A DNA stretch of 60,644 bases from Gemmatimonadota bacterium (lineage in GTDB: Bacteria; Gemmatimonadota; Gemmatimonadetes; Palauibacterales; Palauibacteraceae): NCBI GenBank assembly GCA_029262175.1, contig JAJCZV010000152.1, positions 1 through 60,644 on the forward strand. Direction: 5' to 3'. Position numbers and translations under genes: made by a program. Positions 44,008 to 53,579 of this stretch are shown piece after piece (position 1 is the first letter of the stretch; the number at the start of each line of letters is the position of its first letter). The notes under the pieces were generated by a model. That model had not been told where the DNA came from. It did no database searches and saw nothing but the letters and a program-made list of their open reading frames with translations.

Positions 44008-44884
44008 GTGGCCAGCCTCGAATACGTGAAGCCCGAGTCGATCCGCATCAAAGATCATCCCGAACTCAACGAACGCTGGCTGCAGGATCGGATCGCCGAA
44101 GACCCGTCTCTCCTCGGTCTCGGCGACCTGATTCTCAAGGACAAGGAACGGGTCCAGCCACGGGCAGGCAGACTCGACCTCCTCCTCCAGGATGCGGACG
44201 CTACTCATCGCTACGAGGTTGAGATCCAGCTCGGCGACAGCGACGAGTCCCATATCATCAGGACCATAGAGTACTGGGACATCGAACGGAAGCGGTATCC
44301 GCAATACGAGCACACGGCTGTCATCGTCGCGGAGAACGTCACCAGTCGGTTCCTGAATGTCATCTCGCTGTTCAACGGCTTCATCCCACTCGTCGCGATC
44401 CAGTTGAACGCGTTCCGCTTGGATGACAAAGTGTCGCTCGTCTGCACGACTGTGCTCGATCAGATGCCACTCGGACTGGTCGATGAGGACGAAGAGGTCA
44501 GCGAGGTTGCCGACCGTGTCTACTGGGAGAGCCCGTGCGAGCGACCGGACGGATAGCCGTGGCCGACCAGCTCCTGGAGATCATCCGCGAGTTCGACCCG
44601 GCTATAACACTCAAGTACAACAAGTTCTATATCGGGCTCGCCAAGAATGGAAGGCCCAACAACTTCGTGGTTTCCGTCCCAAGAAACGTTGGATTCAGGT
44701 GGCGCCGCGGTTGGCGCGCTCGGACGCGGTGCACGAGCAGCTTGAAGAACGTGAGCTTGATGCGTTGGACTACAACGCCCGAGGCGGTCGCTACCGGATA
44801 CGCCTCACTCCTGAGGAAATCGGGAAGCACGGGGCGTTCCTGAAGGAACTCCCGCACAGGGCGCACCAGAACTCGGTCAGGTAA
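44008..44884 (+). pseudogene. PD-(D/E)XK/DUF91-like nuclease gene broken by two frameshifts
   Basis: A GTG at 44008 starts RWLQDRIAEDPSLLGLGDLI, then RLDLLLQDADATHRYEVEIQ and HIIRTIEYWDIER, matching the NucS/DUF91-type pattern with Asp and a Glu-x-Gln in place of the usual Glu-x-Lys. The first frame stops at 44556, but coding goes on in the -1 frame (ADQLLEIIREFDPAITLKYN, near 44,565-44,660), then in a second -1 frame (RPKKRWIQVAPRL to HQNSVR) to 44,884. Both shifts fit a single-base deletion in a short homopolymer (CCC near 44,532 and TTT near 44,674). It is either a recent pseudogene or a sequencing error. Confidence 0.7.
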
Positions 44885-45080
44885 GCCAAGAAGGTCGTTG
44901 TGGATTCGTTCCAGTCGCTCCTCCGCGCCGGAATCGTCACCCCTACCGGTCAAGGAATGGTCAAGGTGACTCGGGGAACCCCTGTGTGGCGCGGACTCTC
45001 GGACACGCACTGGATCTGTAATCCGAAGCGTTATGACTCGGCGTTGGAGACTGGCGAATCCAAGCCGAGTCGAAAACCAA

Positions 45081-47507
45081 TCACCACTTCATGAGCTTTG
45101 CGGTGACCTGGATTCCAAGTTGCCGGAGCTCGCTCTCCATTTCTTCCAGAAGTTCGGGAACAGGCTCTGGCCAGTTCGAGCCCACCGCCGCGATGACGAC
45201 CTCATCTGGCCTTACCGTTCGTGCAATCTGACTCAGAGCCGCCAACTGCTTGGCCTGGATGCGGCTTGGATGGGACTTTACTTCGCCGATCACAAAGCGT
45301 CCATCACAAACCACGATTACGTCGAGATCAGTTTGAACCGGCCCCTCGTAGTCGACAAAGAAGTCCTGCGGGGCCATCACGAGCGCCATGTGTCTTGCCC
45401 GGTCCGTCAGATCGTAGACCGCGTGAAGCAGAGGCAACACCCCGTCTTGCAGGAGGCCGGATCGTACGAGGCCATTCAGTTGGAATTCCCAGATCGGCTC
45501 GACGGGGAGTGAGAAGTCGTTGGTGCATTCGGGACATCGCATCCTGCTCGCAAGCTCGTCCACGATGCGCCACCGTTTGATGCCACAAAAGGCGCAGGTA
45601 AGTGTGGCGCCCTGCAACAACACTCCGTCGTCCAATAGCCACGTCATGTCGTGTTCGGCTTCGTCCTTGAACTTCAAAGGGCGCACACCGCGCTCAGTAG
45701 GCACCGTTTCTTCCCGGGGAAGTTGACCGTAGAGAGAGCGAAGCCTGTCGATCGTAAAGGTTTTTGGACGTGGTTCCATGCGGTAAAGGGCCGTCGCAAT
45801 CGTCTCCGCAAGAGATTGATCCACCGCGGCGAGAACCGCCTCGGTGCCGACGCTGGTATCCTCTGACGTCTCTGGCGCTGCTTCCCTCAAAACGTCGAGG
45901 ACCTTTGCTGCACGCTCTGCGACACTGTCTGCGGGCTTGGCCGCGGCCTCAAGGAATGCCGTGCGCCAGAACTGATTCTCGAAGAAGCGCCCGGCACCCC
46001 AGACCCCCCCGAACAAGTTCACGAGTCCGCGAAAGCGTCGACCCTGCTCCGACGTCTGGAAGTGAGTGTATCCACGCTCCGATCGGTCTTCCGGTTCTGC
46101 GCTGCTCCTAGTGGTGATCGGCTGCAACAAGCTCCACAAGACCGCTGGTTTCGTCGGCTGGATGATCTGAATGGACCGCTCGGTGGAATCGGCAGAGACG
46201 CTAGGGAGCCCGCCGCGAACGATGCGCGCGTGGAGTCTTCGCTTCGAGAATAAGCTCCCAAGCGCAGCTCGACGCGGCAAACGCCATGTATCGAAGCTGT
46301 TGGCATAGCGCGGCGGATCCAGATGGTACTCAAGATCCAAGTCCAGCATCCACCCCTGTCCTTTCAGCGGCGGTACCGGGAAGGGAGGTCGCGGAACCCG
46401 CAATAGCCCCTCACCATCCCGCATTGGGATTCGCTCTGTGAGGCCGGAGGGATCTTGAACGAGAGACGAATAGCGCAGGACGCCCAGGTCGTCTCGCGCC
46501 ATGAGCGGGAATCGCCCCGCCGTAAGGCGGACCCCTTCGCACGGGAGCCAGCCAACCTCCGAGAGTATTGCGGCCGTCTCATTGAGAACGTCCAGCTCCT
46601 CGCTGTAACTCACCACCAGTCCGCGACGCCGCTGCTGGTCCCAGAACACGCGTCTAACCCACCTGGCGACCAGCTCAAGGAACTCGCGATCATTAGCGGA
46701 TTCGCGGTCAAGCCAAAGGACATCTCTTCCGGCCTGATCGTCAGACATCAGCGGACGATTCCAGGCCAGTAGAAGGTCCTCCACCGTGTCGCCAATAACC
46801 AGCATGAACGCCTGCGCGTACCGATTGAAGTCAGGACCGAACGGTCGGGGCGCATGGAGTCGTCCCAGGTCCCGAGGGGTCACGTATTCTCCATGGAAGT
46901 CCGCGAACTGCTGGAGAAGTTCGATCTTGGTCGTCTCACTAATAAGCAGCTCCTCATGCTCGACTTCATCAAAGGCGAGATTGTTGCCAACGGTGTCCGA
47001 AAGAAGGCCGAAGTTTCGCACAACGAACGAACGATCGGTCGTCGACCTATGTGCGTCCTTGAGGTACAGGAAACGTAGGTCCGGCTTGTAGGCGTTCTGC
47101 TTCGCGTGGTATGGAGCGACGTGAAGCGCGTCCAACCCGTGGACTCGGGTTAGGTCAGCTGCGAAACCTGCTCTCCTTCGGCCTTCGTCAGGGCGGCGCG
47201 CCTCTACCAGCTCGGCCGGCGCGAGCCGTCGATATACCTCTTCGCGGAGCGAATCGCTGAGTTGGCAGATTGAGTAGATCACGTCGGGGTCGACGGCCTC
47301 CAAGAGCGACCACCAATCCTCTTCGATGTCGCTGCCGCTCGTCGGAACGATCGGCCAGTACCCGCCGCCCCAAAAAGCAGAACATGCCTGAGTAAGCTCG
47401 TCGACGTTCTCGGCGCTGACAGTGGCTGGGTCGATCATGAAAGCCACGCGCTTCGGGCGGACGGTCGCGGTCGCGTTGAGCACGTTTTGCGGCGAAGCGT
47501 CAAGCAT
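45081..47507 (-). CDS. Large zinc-ribbon / PD-(D/E)XK nuclease-like protein
   Basis: An ATG at 47507 gives 808 residues; an earlier start at 47582 is possible. The N-terminal 480 residues are unassigned, with VAFMIDPATVSAENV, WGGGYWPIVPTSGS and a later VIGDTVEDLLLAWNRPL block. The C-terminal third has CAFCGIKRWRIVDEL and RMRCPECTNDFSL, a zinc ribbon, followed by TDLDVIVVCDGRFVIGEVKS, the D...E-x-K arrangement of the restriction-endonuclease-like fold. This suggests a nuclease effector with a large recognition part. The upstream HEPN gene on the same strand is a probable partner. No known defence family was recognised with certainty. Confidence 0.6.
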   Translation of the reverse strand: MLDASPQNVLNATATVRPKRVAFMIDPATVSAENVDELTQACSAFWGGGYWPIVPTSGSDIEEDWWSLLEAVDPDVIYSICQLSDSLREEVYRRLAPAELVEARRPDEGRRRAGFAADLTRVHGLDALHVAPYHAKQNAYKPDLRFLYLKDAHRSTTDRSFVVRNFGLLSDTVGNNLAFDEVEHEELLISETTKIELLQQFADFHGEYVTPRDLGRLHAPRPFGPDFNRYAQAFMLVIGDTVEDLLLAWNRPLMSDDQAGRDVLWLDRESANDREFLELVARWVRRVFWDQQRRRGLVVSYSEELDVLNETAAILSEVGWLPCEGVRLTAGRFPLMARDDLGVLRYSSLVQDPSGLTERIPMRDGEGLLRVPRPPFPVPPLKGQGWMLDLDLEYHLDPPRYANSFDTWRLPRRAALGSLFSKRRLHARIVRGGLPSVSADSTERSIQIIQPTKPAVLWSLLQPITTRSSAEPEDRSERGYTHFQTSEQGRRFRGLVNLFGGVWGAGRFFENQFWRTAFLEAAAKPADSVAERAAKVLDVLREAAPETSEDTSVGTEAVLAAVDQSLAETIATALYRMEPRPKTFTIDRLRSLYGQLPREETVPTERGVRPLKFKDEAEHDMTWLLDDGVLLQGATLTCAFCGIKRWRIVDELASRMRCPECTNDFSLPVEPIWEFQLNGLVRSGLLQDGVLPLLHAVYDLTDRARHMALVMAPQDFFVDYEGPVQTDLDVIVVCDGRFVIGEVKSHPSRIQAKQLAALSQIARTVRPDEVVIAAVGSNWPEPVPELLEEMESELRQLGIQVTAKLMKW

Positions 47508-47668
47508 AGAGAGTCCCGATACCCTTCGTTGCGGATGTCTGCCCGAGTTCGGCCCGGCCCTCCTCCACTGCCAGACAGCCACTCACGGCGTGGGCCGGTA
47601 CGGAGTGCACCTGCGAGGCCGTGCCAAGCGACTGACGCCGTCCGGGTCGGACTGGATGTGTAACCGGA

Positions 47669-49069
47669 TCACGTCGTCTCCTCTCCCCAGCCCGGGAGGT
47701 CGAACGTCTTGGTTGGCCAAGCGACCTCTGTGCGATCCGTGAATCGTCTCCGATAGCCGATCATTGTGAAGATCAAACGAAGGAGCAGTTGGTGCAGGTG
47801 GTCGCAGTGCTCCGATGCGGCTCGAAGCGTCTCGATCGTCGTTCCTGACACGAAGCTCCCATGTGCCGCCTTGTGCCGAAGTCCTTCCCACGTCAATCGC
47901 TGCTCGGCCGTGATCACGCCACGCTCTTGAAGGGCGAGGAGTACCTGTCGGGCGTTACTACCCTTCCAACCGTCCAAGAACTTGATCACGCGATCCCTAA
48001 CATCAATCTCTTTGCTTCTGAGCTCACCCCCCCAATCATTCACGTGCTCTTGGAGAGAGGAGATCGCGTCGCGCTCCGATTCGGGGGGGGTGCCGAAGTC
48101 CGAAAAGTAGCGTCTTGCCAAGTCCTCGATCGCAAGCACCAACGCGACTACCTGCTCGTCGACGTTGCCGGCACTCGCTCGTACCACCCGCAGCAGTTGC
48201 GCCGAGGCAGGGGCATACGCGCCGGATCGCCCCTCTCGACTGGCGGAATCCAGGTACTTGAGGAACAACTCGGCTATGTCCGGCGCATGGTCCGGATCAT
48301 CAAGTTCCAGGGGTTCGCGTGCTCGATTGGGCGGGGGACTCGGGCGGGGTCGAATAGTCGCTCTCTGGTGTCCGCCAGAAGCAATGTGGAGGGCGCCCCA
48401 CTGAGCGTGGCGTCCCAAAACAAGCCAGAGCGCCTCCTCAATTCGGGTATCGAAACCAGGTTCAAGTGGATTCCCGCACTCCACGACCAACTCGACACCC
48501 TCTTCGTGGCGGGTGAAGCGAAACCGCCGATCCGCGTCCTCGACGAGCCACACGTTGAACGTCCAGCCGACTAGCGGTTGATCTTCGGCAACCGTGATTT
48601 GAGTGGTTGTGCGGTGCGTGGCTGGTAGGCGCAAGCGGCCTGGAAAGTAGAGCCACATCCGAGCGCCGTTCATCGGCTGCTCGGCCCGGCTCGAGCATTC
48701 GACCTGCCGGACCGTCCCGTGCGCGATGGCGCCGCTTTGATTGTTGATCGCATCCGTTTGTACTCTCGTCTTCTCGGCCGTCCACGTCCTGCCAGACGTG
48801 TCCTGGAGCGTCAAGTCGTAGAGTTGAGAGTGTCGTGTCCAGCTACCCGGAGCCTCCATCAGGGGCGCCATGAATTGGTCTAGCGTCACCGAGTCGGTGG
48901 ACGAATACAGTTCGTATGAAAGCCGGCCCTCGTCTTGACGAAGCCACCCGCCCCCCGAAAACCGTCGGGCGGGATCGCCTCTCAAGACCAGTTCCATGTG
49001 CGGGGCGCGGAGCTCGAACTTCCCCGCCTTAACGGCATCCACTTCGTCCTGACTAAGGCTTACTCCCAC
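47669..49069 (-). CDS. HEPN-domain protein (ApeA-like), candidate RNase effector
   Basis: The frame is open to 49456, but the sequence before the GTG at 49069 looks non-coding, so that GTG is preferred and gives 466 residues. The ribosome site is weak. Residues about 20-250 look beta-rich. The C-terminal 150 residues are helical with WEGLRHKAAHGSFVSG, an R-x4-H HEPN motif seen in ApeA-type defence RNases. ApeA HEPN proteins act by abortive infection; this protein may have a similar role, possibly triggered with the nuclease-like protein downstream. The N-terminal recognition domain is not a close match to one known to me. Confidence 0.6.
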   Translation of the reverse strand: MGVSLSQDEVDAVKAGKFELRAPHMELVLRGDPARRFSGGGWLRQDEGRLSYELYSSTDSVTLDQFMAPLMEAPGSWTRHSQLYDLTLQDTSGRTWTAEKTRVQTDAINNQSGAIAHGTVRQVECSSRAEQPMNGARMWLYFPGRLRLPATHRTTTQITVAEDQPLVGWTFNVWLVEDADRRFRFTRHEEGVELVVECGNPLEPGFDTRIEEALWLVLGRHAQWGALHIASGGHQRATIRPRPSPPPNRAREPLELDDPDHAPDIAELFLKYLDSASREGRSGAYAPASAQLLRVVRASAGNVDEQVVALVLAIEDLARRYFSDFGTPPESERDAISSLQEHVNDWGGELRSKEIDVRDRVIKFLDGWKGSNARQVLLALQERGVITAEQRLTWEGLRHKAAHGSFVSGTTIETLRAASEHCDHLHQLLLRLIFTMIGYRRRFTDRTEVAWPTKTFDLPGWGEETT

Positions 49070-49726
49070 GTGCGCTCTACGCTCTCCGATTCGGTTCGGG
49101 TCCCCCGGATTCCAGGAAGGTCGGGACCGATGCTCGAACGAGGAATAGCGCACAGACCGACGGTCGGGAAGGCCCGACGGGAGGGGTTCGGGCGGACGAA
49201 GGAGACGCTCAGAGGAACCCACGGTGTTCAGATCCGGTCGTCCGCTTTCTTCCACCGATCTGATCGAAGGGACGGGGCGTCGCCGGTCTGGCTGACGTGA
49301 GGCGGCCGATCGGAGTTCTCCGGCCACCGATTCGTGCGAGCGCCGGCAAGTGGCTAACTTTATTGAAGTTTCCTCCGCTGACGGCCCGTACGCGGCCATT
49401 TGAGGCGGGTCGGCTGGGGAAGCCCGCCCGACAGTCGGCGATAGGGAGGCCCCCATCCAGGGCCGTGGGAATCATGGATAAGGTTCCCGTCGCGCAACTG
49501 GTTGGAGAGCAACCGACCGATTTATCGCGGGTCGGACTCTTCGACAGTGAACCGAGGACGCCGGCGTTTATGAAGCGGCTATCCGCCTCGGGGCAACGCG
49601 TGTCCCGCCTCGAGCCATCGATCATGACGATGGGGAGATAGCGCCTTGCGAGGGCGCGATACAAATACGGTCACGAGTCGTTTCACGGCTCGGGGGCCTC
49701 CGAGCCTCGACTCTGTGAGACAAACG

Positions 49727-49831
49727 ATGTCGAGCAGGAAGTTGAGGTTCACGGCTGACGTGCAGGTCACTTGGAACGTCGAGCGGTCGCTGTATGTAAT
49801 TCTGCTCGCGGTCCTCTGGTTGACCGGCTGA
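49727..49831 (+). CDS. Possible 34-residue membrane peptide
   Basis: An ATG at 49727 opens 34 codons with a basic start (SSRKLRF) and a hydrophobic end (SLYVILLAVLWLTG). It stops nine bases before a terminator-like hairpin and T-rich stretch. Small hydrophobic peptides of this sort are common in toxin and defence loci. The ribosome site is weak, so this remains a tentative call. Confidence 0.3.
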   Translation: MSSRKLRFTADVQVTWNVERSLYVILLAVLWLTG

Positions 49832-49839
49832 TGCTCGAG

Positions 49840-49872
49840 CGGGGCGGGTCACATCTTTGCGTGGCCGCCCCG
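49840..49872 (+). terminator. Terminator-like hairpin
   Basis: CGGGGCGG (49,840-49,847) pairs exactly with CCGCCCCG (49,865-49,872); an inner CAC/GTG extends the structure. TTCTCCTTTT follows on the plus strand. It probably ends the short plus-strand transcript that starts before 49,727. Confidence 0.65.
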
Positions 49873-50431
49873 TTCTCCTTTTCGGTCCTAGTCGCTGTTC
49901 CATGAGGCGATCGGTGCAGTCGCCGGCTTTGACCGTACTTTGACCGAGCGTGCGGGAATATACGGAAAACACGGACTCGACTCCCCCCAACGACCCCTTA
50001 TTTCTTCCGTGGTTTACGCTATGGTACTCTATGGTAGGTGCCGGTGGCGGGACTTAGAATCGGGGGTGTTCTCGGCCGCGCGGGTGACCTCCTCGGCCGC
50101 CATGAAATTGAATGGAGCCCCCGACGTCACGAGGAAACCGCATCAAGAACCGCATCACTCACGCGGAACTCCCCACCGCTCATAGCCGGCCTTCTGATCC
50201 GTCAGCGGAAGGCAAAGCCATTCGGTTGGTTCCGCGTGCCGTCGGAACTCAACTCAACAGCCCCTCGAACAGCCCCACGGATCTGAGCGCCCTTGGCTTC
50301 CCGGGCTCTGCTGAGGACCCGTTGCCTGCCTGGACAGCAGGCGCGGCCATCGCGGGACCGTCTGATAGGTACTGACGCGGGGTTACTGGCCCCGTCTGCG
50401 GGGCTCGCGAGAAGCACCTTAGATTGGTCCG

Positions 50432-51487
50432 ATGGAACCGCGCTGCGTGTACTGTCTGAACGAGGGCGTGCCCTTCACGAAGGAGCACGTCATCCCCCGC
50501 GCCTTTGGAACGTTTGAGAACAACCTCACGCTCGCCCCTGAGGAGCGCCCCACCGTGTGCGGCGACTGCAATCAGCTGTTCGGCGATACGCTGGACCTGG
50601 AGCTCGGACGGGATTCGCTTGAAGGGCTGCAGCGATTTCACGAAAAGGTCGCGGACCCGACAAAGATCGAAAAATACTTCGGGTCTAACCTTCAGGTTCG
50701 GCTGCCTCAAGACGGTCCCTACGGGCCGGTGCAGATTCGGTTTGTAGAACCTCGGCCGAACAGCTCGGTGCTGGGCATCGAGCCTGTTCCGCAGGTGTGC
50801 TTCAGGCGGCGCGACGATACCTGGATCTGCTATACCGAGGACGAGTTGGCGGAGGTGGACCCCAAGAACGACCCCGACCTGGTGACAGAAGGCTTCAAGC
50901 TCTACTACGCTGCTTCGGACGGCGAGGAAGCCGAGGAGCGGTTGGTCGACCTCCTCGCTACTAAAGGCATCACGTTCGAGAATCGTACGCCCATCGAAGG
51001 ACTGCCTGGCGACGAGACCGAGATCACGGCGGATATCGAAAGCGAGTTGACGGGAGTTCTTTCGCGGGCGCTCGCGAAGATCGCCTTCAACTATATGACG
51101 TGGGTCGCGTATCCAGATGACCCAACCTTCCCGTACAAAGAGGAGTTCGACCCGGTTCGGAACTTCATCCGGGAGGGTGACGGCCGCGCCGCAGACTTCC
51201 TGGACGTGCGCGACGAGCCCATCCTCACGGGCGACGGCGACCGCATCCGCCGCGCCAACGGCCACCTGGTGACGTTGAAGTGGCAGGCGACCTATCCGGG
51301 CGGCGTGATCTCGCTCGTGAGCCCGTTCAACATGATCACGTATCGGGTCATCCTCGCTCGTCACATGTCCGGAGTGTGGCGGGACATCCAGTCCGGGTAT
51401 TACTGGAACCTTTGGTCCGGAGCGGCGGGTCGATTGCGAAGCGAACGAGATGAAATCATCCCGCCTCGGCCTTATCAGCTTCCTTGA
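50432..51487 (+). CDS. HNH endonuclease-like protein
   Basis: The 351-residue protein starts at ATG 50432. Its N-terminus is CVYCLNEGVPFTKEHVIPRAFG followed by VCGDCNQLFGDTLD, the paired Cys-x2-Cys and catalytic His-Asn arrangement of HNH proteins of the HNH_5 type. The remaining 270 residues are mixed alpha/beta and probably recognise the substrate. The metal-binding His in the last HNH strand is replaced by Phe-Gly-Asp, so activity is uncertain. It stands alone on the plus strand within the defence cargo. Confidence 0.75.
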   Translation: MEPRCVYCLNEGVPFTKEHVIPRAFGTFENNLTLAPEERPTVCGDCNQLFGDTLDLELGRDSLEGLQRFHEKVADPTKIEKYFGSNLQVRLPQDGPYGPVQIRFVEPRPNSSVLGIEPVPQVCFRRRDDTWICYTEDELAEVDPKNDPDLVTEGFKLYYAASDGEEAEERLVDLLATKGITFENRTPIEGLPGDETEITADIESELTGVLSRALAKIAFNYMTWVAYPDDPTFPYKEEFDPVRNFIREGDGRAADFLDVRDEPILTGDGDRIRRANGHLVTLKWQATYPGGVISLVSPFNMITYRVILARHMSGVWRDIQSGYYWNLWSGAAGRLRSERDEIIPPRPYQLP

Positions 51488-51714
51488 GTGCGACCCGACG
51501 TTGGGGCTGTTGCTGGGGCTGTTCAGATACGGAGAAACCCCGGAAACCTCATTCAGTTTACGGAGCTGATCCGTAAAATCGCGCAGAACTACGGGGATTT
51601 GACGGAAATCGGGCGGGGCTCGGACCCGCTTGTAAGGCCCGCCACAAGACCGCCGATTCTTCCCTTAGGACGAAACCGCGTGGGTTTCCTCTCTTGCACA
51701 CTTGCGCAAATCTG

Positions 51715-52683
51715 CTAGATGGGCGGCCGATCGCCTGTTATGGCCTCGTGAATGACATGCCGAGTGCTAAGGAGGGTCCGCATCACCCACTGTAGAGCAC
51801 TTGCATGGTGTTCGGGGCTCGCGAGGGTCGATTCCCGGAGATGAAGGCGCTGCGGAAACCCGGCCTCAAAATCGACAAGCTCCCAGTCTGGAAAGGAGTG
51901 GGTGCTCGAGGACAACGCGGTCCAGTATTGGAGCGCCAGGTCTTGAAAGGCCGGGCCGTACCGAGGGTATCTCGTCTCGAGTCCTTCGAGGTCCCGGATT
52001 CGTGCGCGGCCTGACCGACCAGTCCAGTTGAGAACCGGTTTCCCACGATTTAGGCCGTCGAGATACTCGCCAAACCAGCGGACGAACGCGGTTGTCGGAA
52101 CACCCGCCTCATCCAGATGTTGCAGTACGCGGTCGCGAACCTCCTCCGCAGTCTCACGACCCGTGGGTTGATCGGATTCCCCGAGAGCCGAAGCCGCTGC
52201 TTCACCGCCCCTGTTGAGCCGCTCCCACTCCACAATGCTCCACGCAAGTGCTCTCGCGGCTTCCTCCTCGTGGCCGTTGTCACGGTTCAGGAGATAGCCA
52301 ACATCGATCGCCACCTCCCACATCCGACGGCGGATCGGCTCGCCACCCGCAGCCACGCCCGCTGTGGCCAGATGTAGGTAGGTCAACCCGCCCAAAGTGG
52401 CCTCTCTTAGGAGGAGACCGAGTGTACAGTCCAGCAACACAGAGTCCTCGCGGGCTCGAAAACCCTCGAGCGTCTGCTCGCAAAGGACGATCTCTGTCCA
52501 AACCGCCTCCAGGAGATCCTTCCGGATATCCTTTGGATTCCAATCTGGCTTGAACCGGCGATCTGGTACCCGTACCTCTTCTTCGCTAGGCAACACGCCA
52601 CCTTTCTCTCCACAGATTGCCTTGATAACGCTATCGAGACGAATAGCGCGCAACAGGGACTTGAGCATGGACTGGAGGCGCAC
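51715..52683 (-). CDS. DUF5677-like protein
   Basis: A GTG at 52683 gives 322 residues; an ATG lies five codons later. The sequence EPIRRRMWEVAIDVGYLLNRD and, later, YWTALSSSTHSFPDW resemble DUF5677 proteins, which carry a conserved RR..E motif and a Ser-His pair near the C-terminus and are helical throughout. DUF5677 is found near restriction and defence genes but has no established activity. It lies 38 bases downstream of the hypothetical gene at 52.7-53.6 kb. Confidence 0.65.
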   Translation of the reverse strand: MRLQSMLKSLLRAIRLDSVIKAICGEKGGVLPSEEEVRVPDRRFKPDWNPKDIRKDLLEAVWTEIVLCEQTLEGFRAREDSVLLDCTLGLLLREATLGGLTYLHLATAGVAAGGEPIRRRMWEVAIDVGYLLNRDNGHEEEAARALAWSIVEWERLNRGGEAAASALGESDQPTGRETAEEVRDRVLQHLDEAGVPTTAFVRWFGEYLDGLNRGKPVLNWTGRSGRARIRDLEGLETRYPRYGPAFQDLALQYWTALSSSTHSFPDWELVDFEAGFPQRLHLRESTLASPEHHASALQWVMRTLLSTRHVIHEAITGDRPPI

Positions 52684-52721
52684 CTGTTTCCCGGCGGGCT
52701 TGTGATGGGCGAGGATCCTGC

Positions 52722-53579
52722 CTAGCGATCATTGCTGAACAAATCGGCCGATAGCTGCGGTCGGAGAATCCGCGCGCCCAAAAGCACTCCCTCGGGTCGT
52801 GAAAGGATCGGCCGGAGGCCGCGCCCGTCCGCCACTTCAAAATCGATGCTCGTGGCACGGACAGTTTGACGACCCGGTGGCGCGGCTCTGACCAGCTCGG
52901 TCTTGTACACCCAGGGTAGCACCCTTGACGCCATGCCCCGCCATCCTTCTCCGCGCCCGGCCCACATATCGAGCTGCACGAAGCTCGAACCAGCGGCTGC
53001 CGGCGGGAGCGGAAGGACCACTGTCCCGCCCCCCGCCCTCACCAAGCGGTCAGCGAACTGCTGGAATCCTTTCTCCTCCGCGTGCGGGGCATCAAATCGA
53101 ACGATCATCTCGCCCGGCAACCTGGGAAATGGATCGAGGTCGGGCACTAGAAGACTGAACCACGGAACGAGAGTACCCGGCGGTGGTTTTGTCGTTCGTG
53201 TGAGCCCACGGGCACCAGAGGGCGGACCCGCCGCGACATGTGATTTGTGCGCCCCCGCCTTCCGCGGCGGATCAAGCGTAAGGTGGTCCATCAAAGTGGG
53301 CTCCGAAAAGCGAGTGCCGCGCTGTTGGGCGGAGACCTCGAGCGGCGCCGCCGGAAAGAACAAGAATCGGTCACCCGGCGTTGGAGTATGCGCCATGGCA
53401 CCTACGACCCGCGGGGGTTCTCCTTCTGAATCGTAAACAACGAGATACCGCCATGCACCGGGTGGTCTCCCGGTCTCAAGCGAGACGCGGATTGGAGCAG
53501 CCAAAGCCGAGTCGAGCCCCACCTCGATACTCCCCTGCCCTTTCGGATACTTGAAGTGAAGCGAGAGGTCTTCTCTCAA
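52722..53579 (-). CDS. Hypothetical protein, beta-rich
   Basis: A TTG at 53579, seven bases after AGGAGAGG, gives 285 residues. The chain has strand-rich pattern (WRYLVVYDSEGEPPRVV, FLFFPAAPLEV) and a Gly/Pro-rich middle (about residues 105-140). No family is recognised. It is likely co-transcribed with the DUF5677-like gene, 38 bases away, and could be its partner. Confidence 0.55.
   Translation of the reverse strand: MREDLSLHFKYPKGQGSIEVGLDSALAAPIRVSLETGRPPGAWRYLVVYDSEGEPPRVVGAMAHTPTPGDRFLFFPAAPLEVSAQQRGTRFSEPTLMDHLTLDPPRKAGAHKSHVAAGPPSGARGLTRTTKPPPGTLVPWFSLLVPDLDPFPRLPGEMIVRFDAPHAEEKGFQQFADRLVRAGGGTVVLPLPPAAAGSSFVQLDMWAGRGEGWRGMASRVLPWVYKTELVRAAPPGRQTVRATSIDFEVADGRGLRPILSRPEGVLLGARILRPQLSADLFSNDR

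Larger units (their letters stand above)
49070..50431. other. Long region with hairpins and no clear large gene
   Basis: About 1.36 kb has no convincing long gene. It contains a strong GGCTCGG/CCGAGCC hairpin at 49,687-49,706, a 34-codon frame with a possible membrane helix at 49,727-49,831, a terminator-like hairpin at 49,840-49,872 and a CGGGG/CCCCG hairpin at 50,378-50,394 just before the HNH gene. A 72-base stretch near 49,480 faintly resembles a tRNA fold but lacks a proper anticodon loop and T-arm. The area may hold a small RNA or the promoters for the HEPN and HNH genes. Confidence 0.4.

Noticed and set aside
44900..45094. 64-residue plus-strand frame between the broken nuclease and the 45.1-kb gene
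   Set aside because: No motif or ribosome site, and it runs into the convergent gene end; probably a chance frame.
49470..49542. tRNA-like fold
   Set aside because: A short acceptor match and a D-arm-like segment exist, but the anticodon loop is too long and no proper T-arm is present.
50249..51364. 371-residue minus-strand open frame
   Set aside because: It is antisense to the HNH gene with its clear Cys pairs, and itself has no motif.
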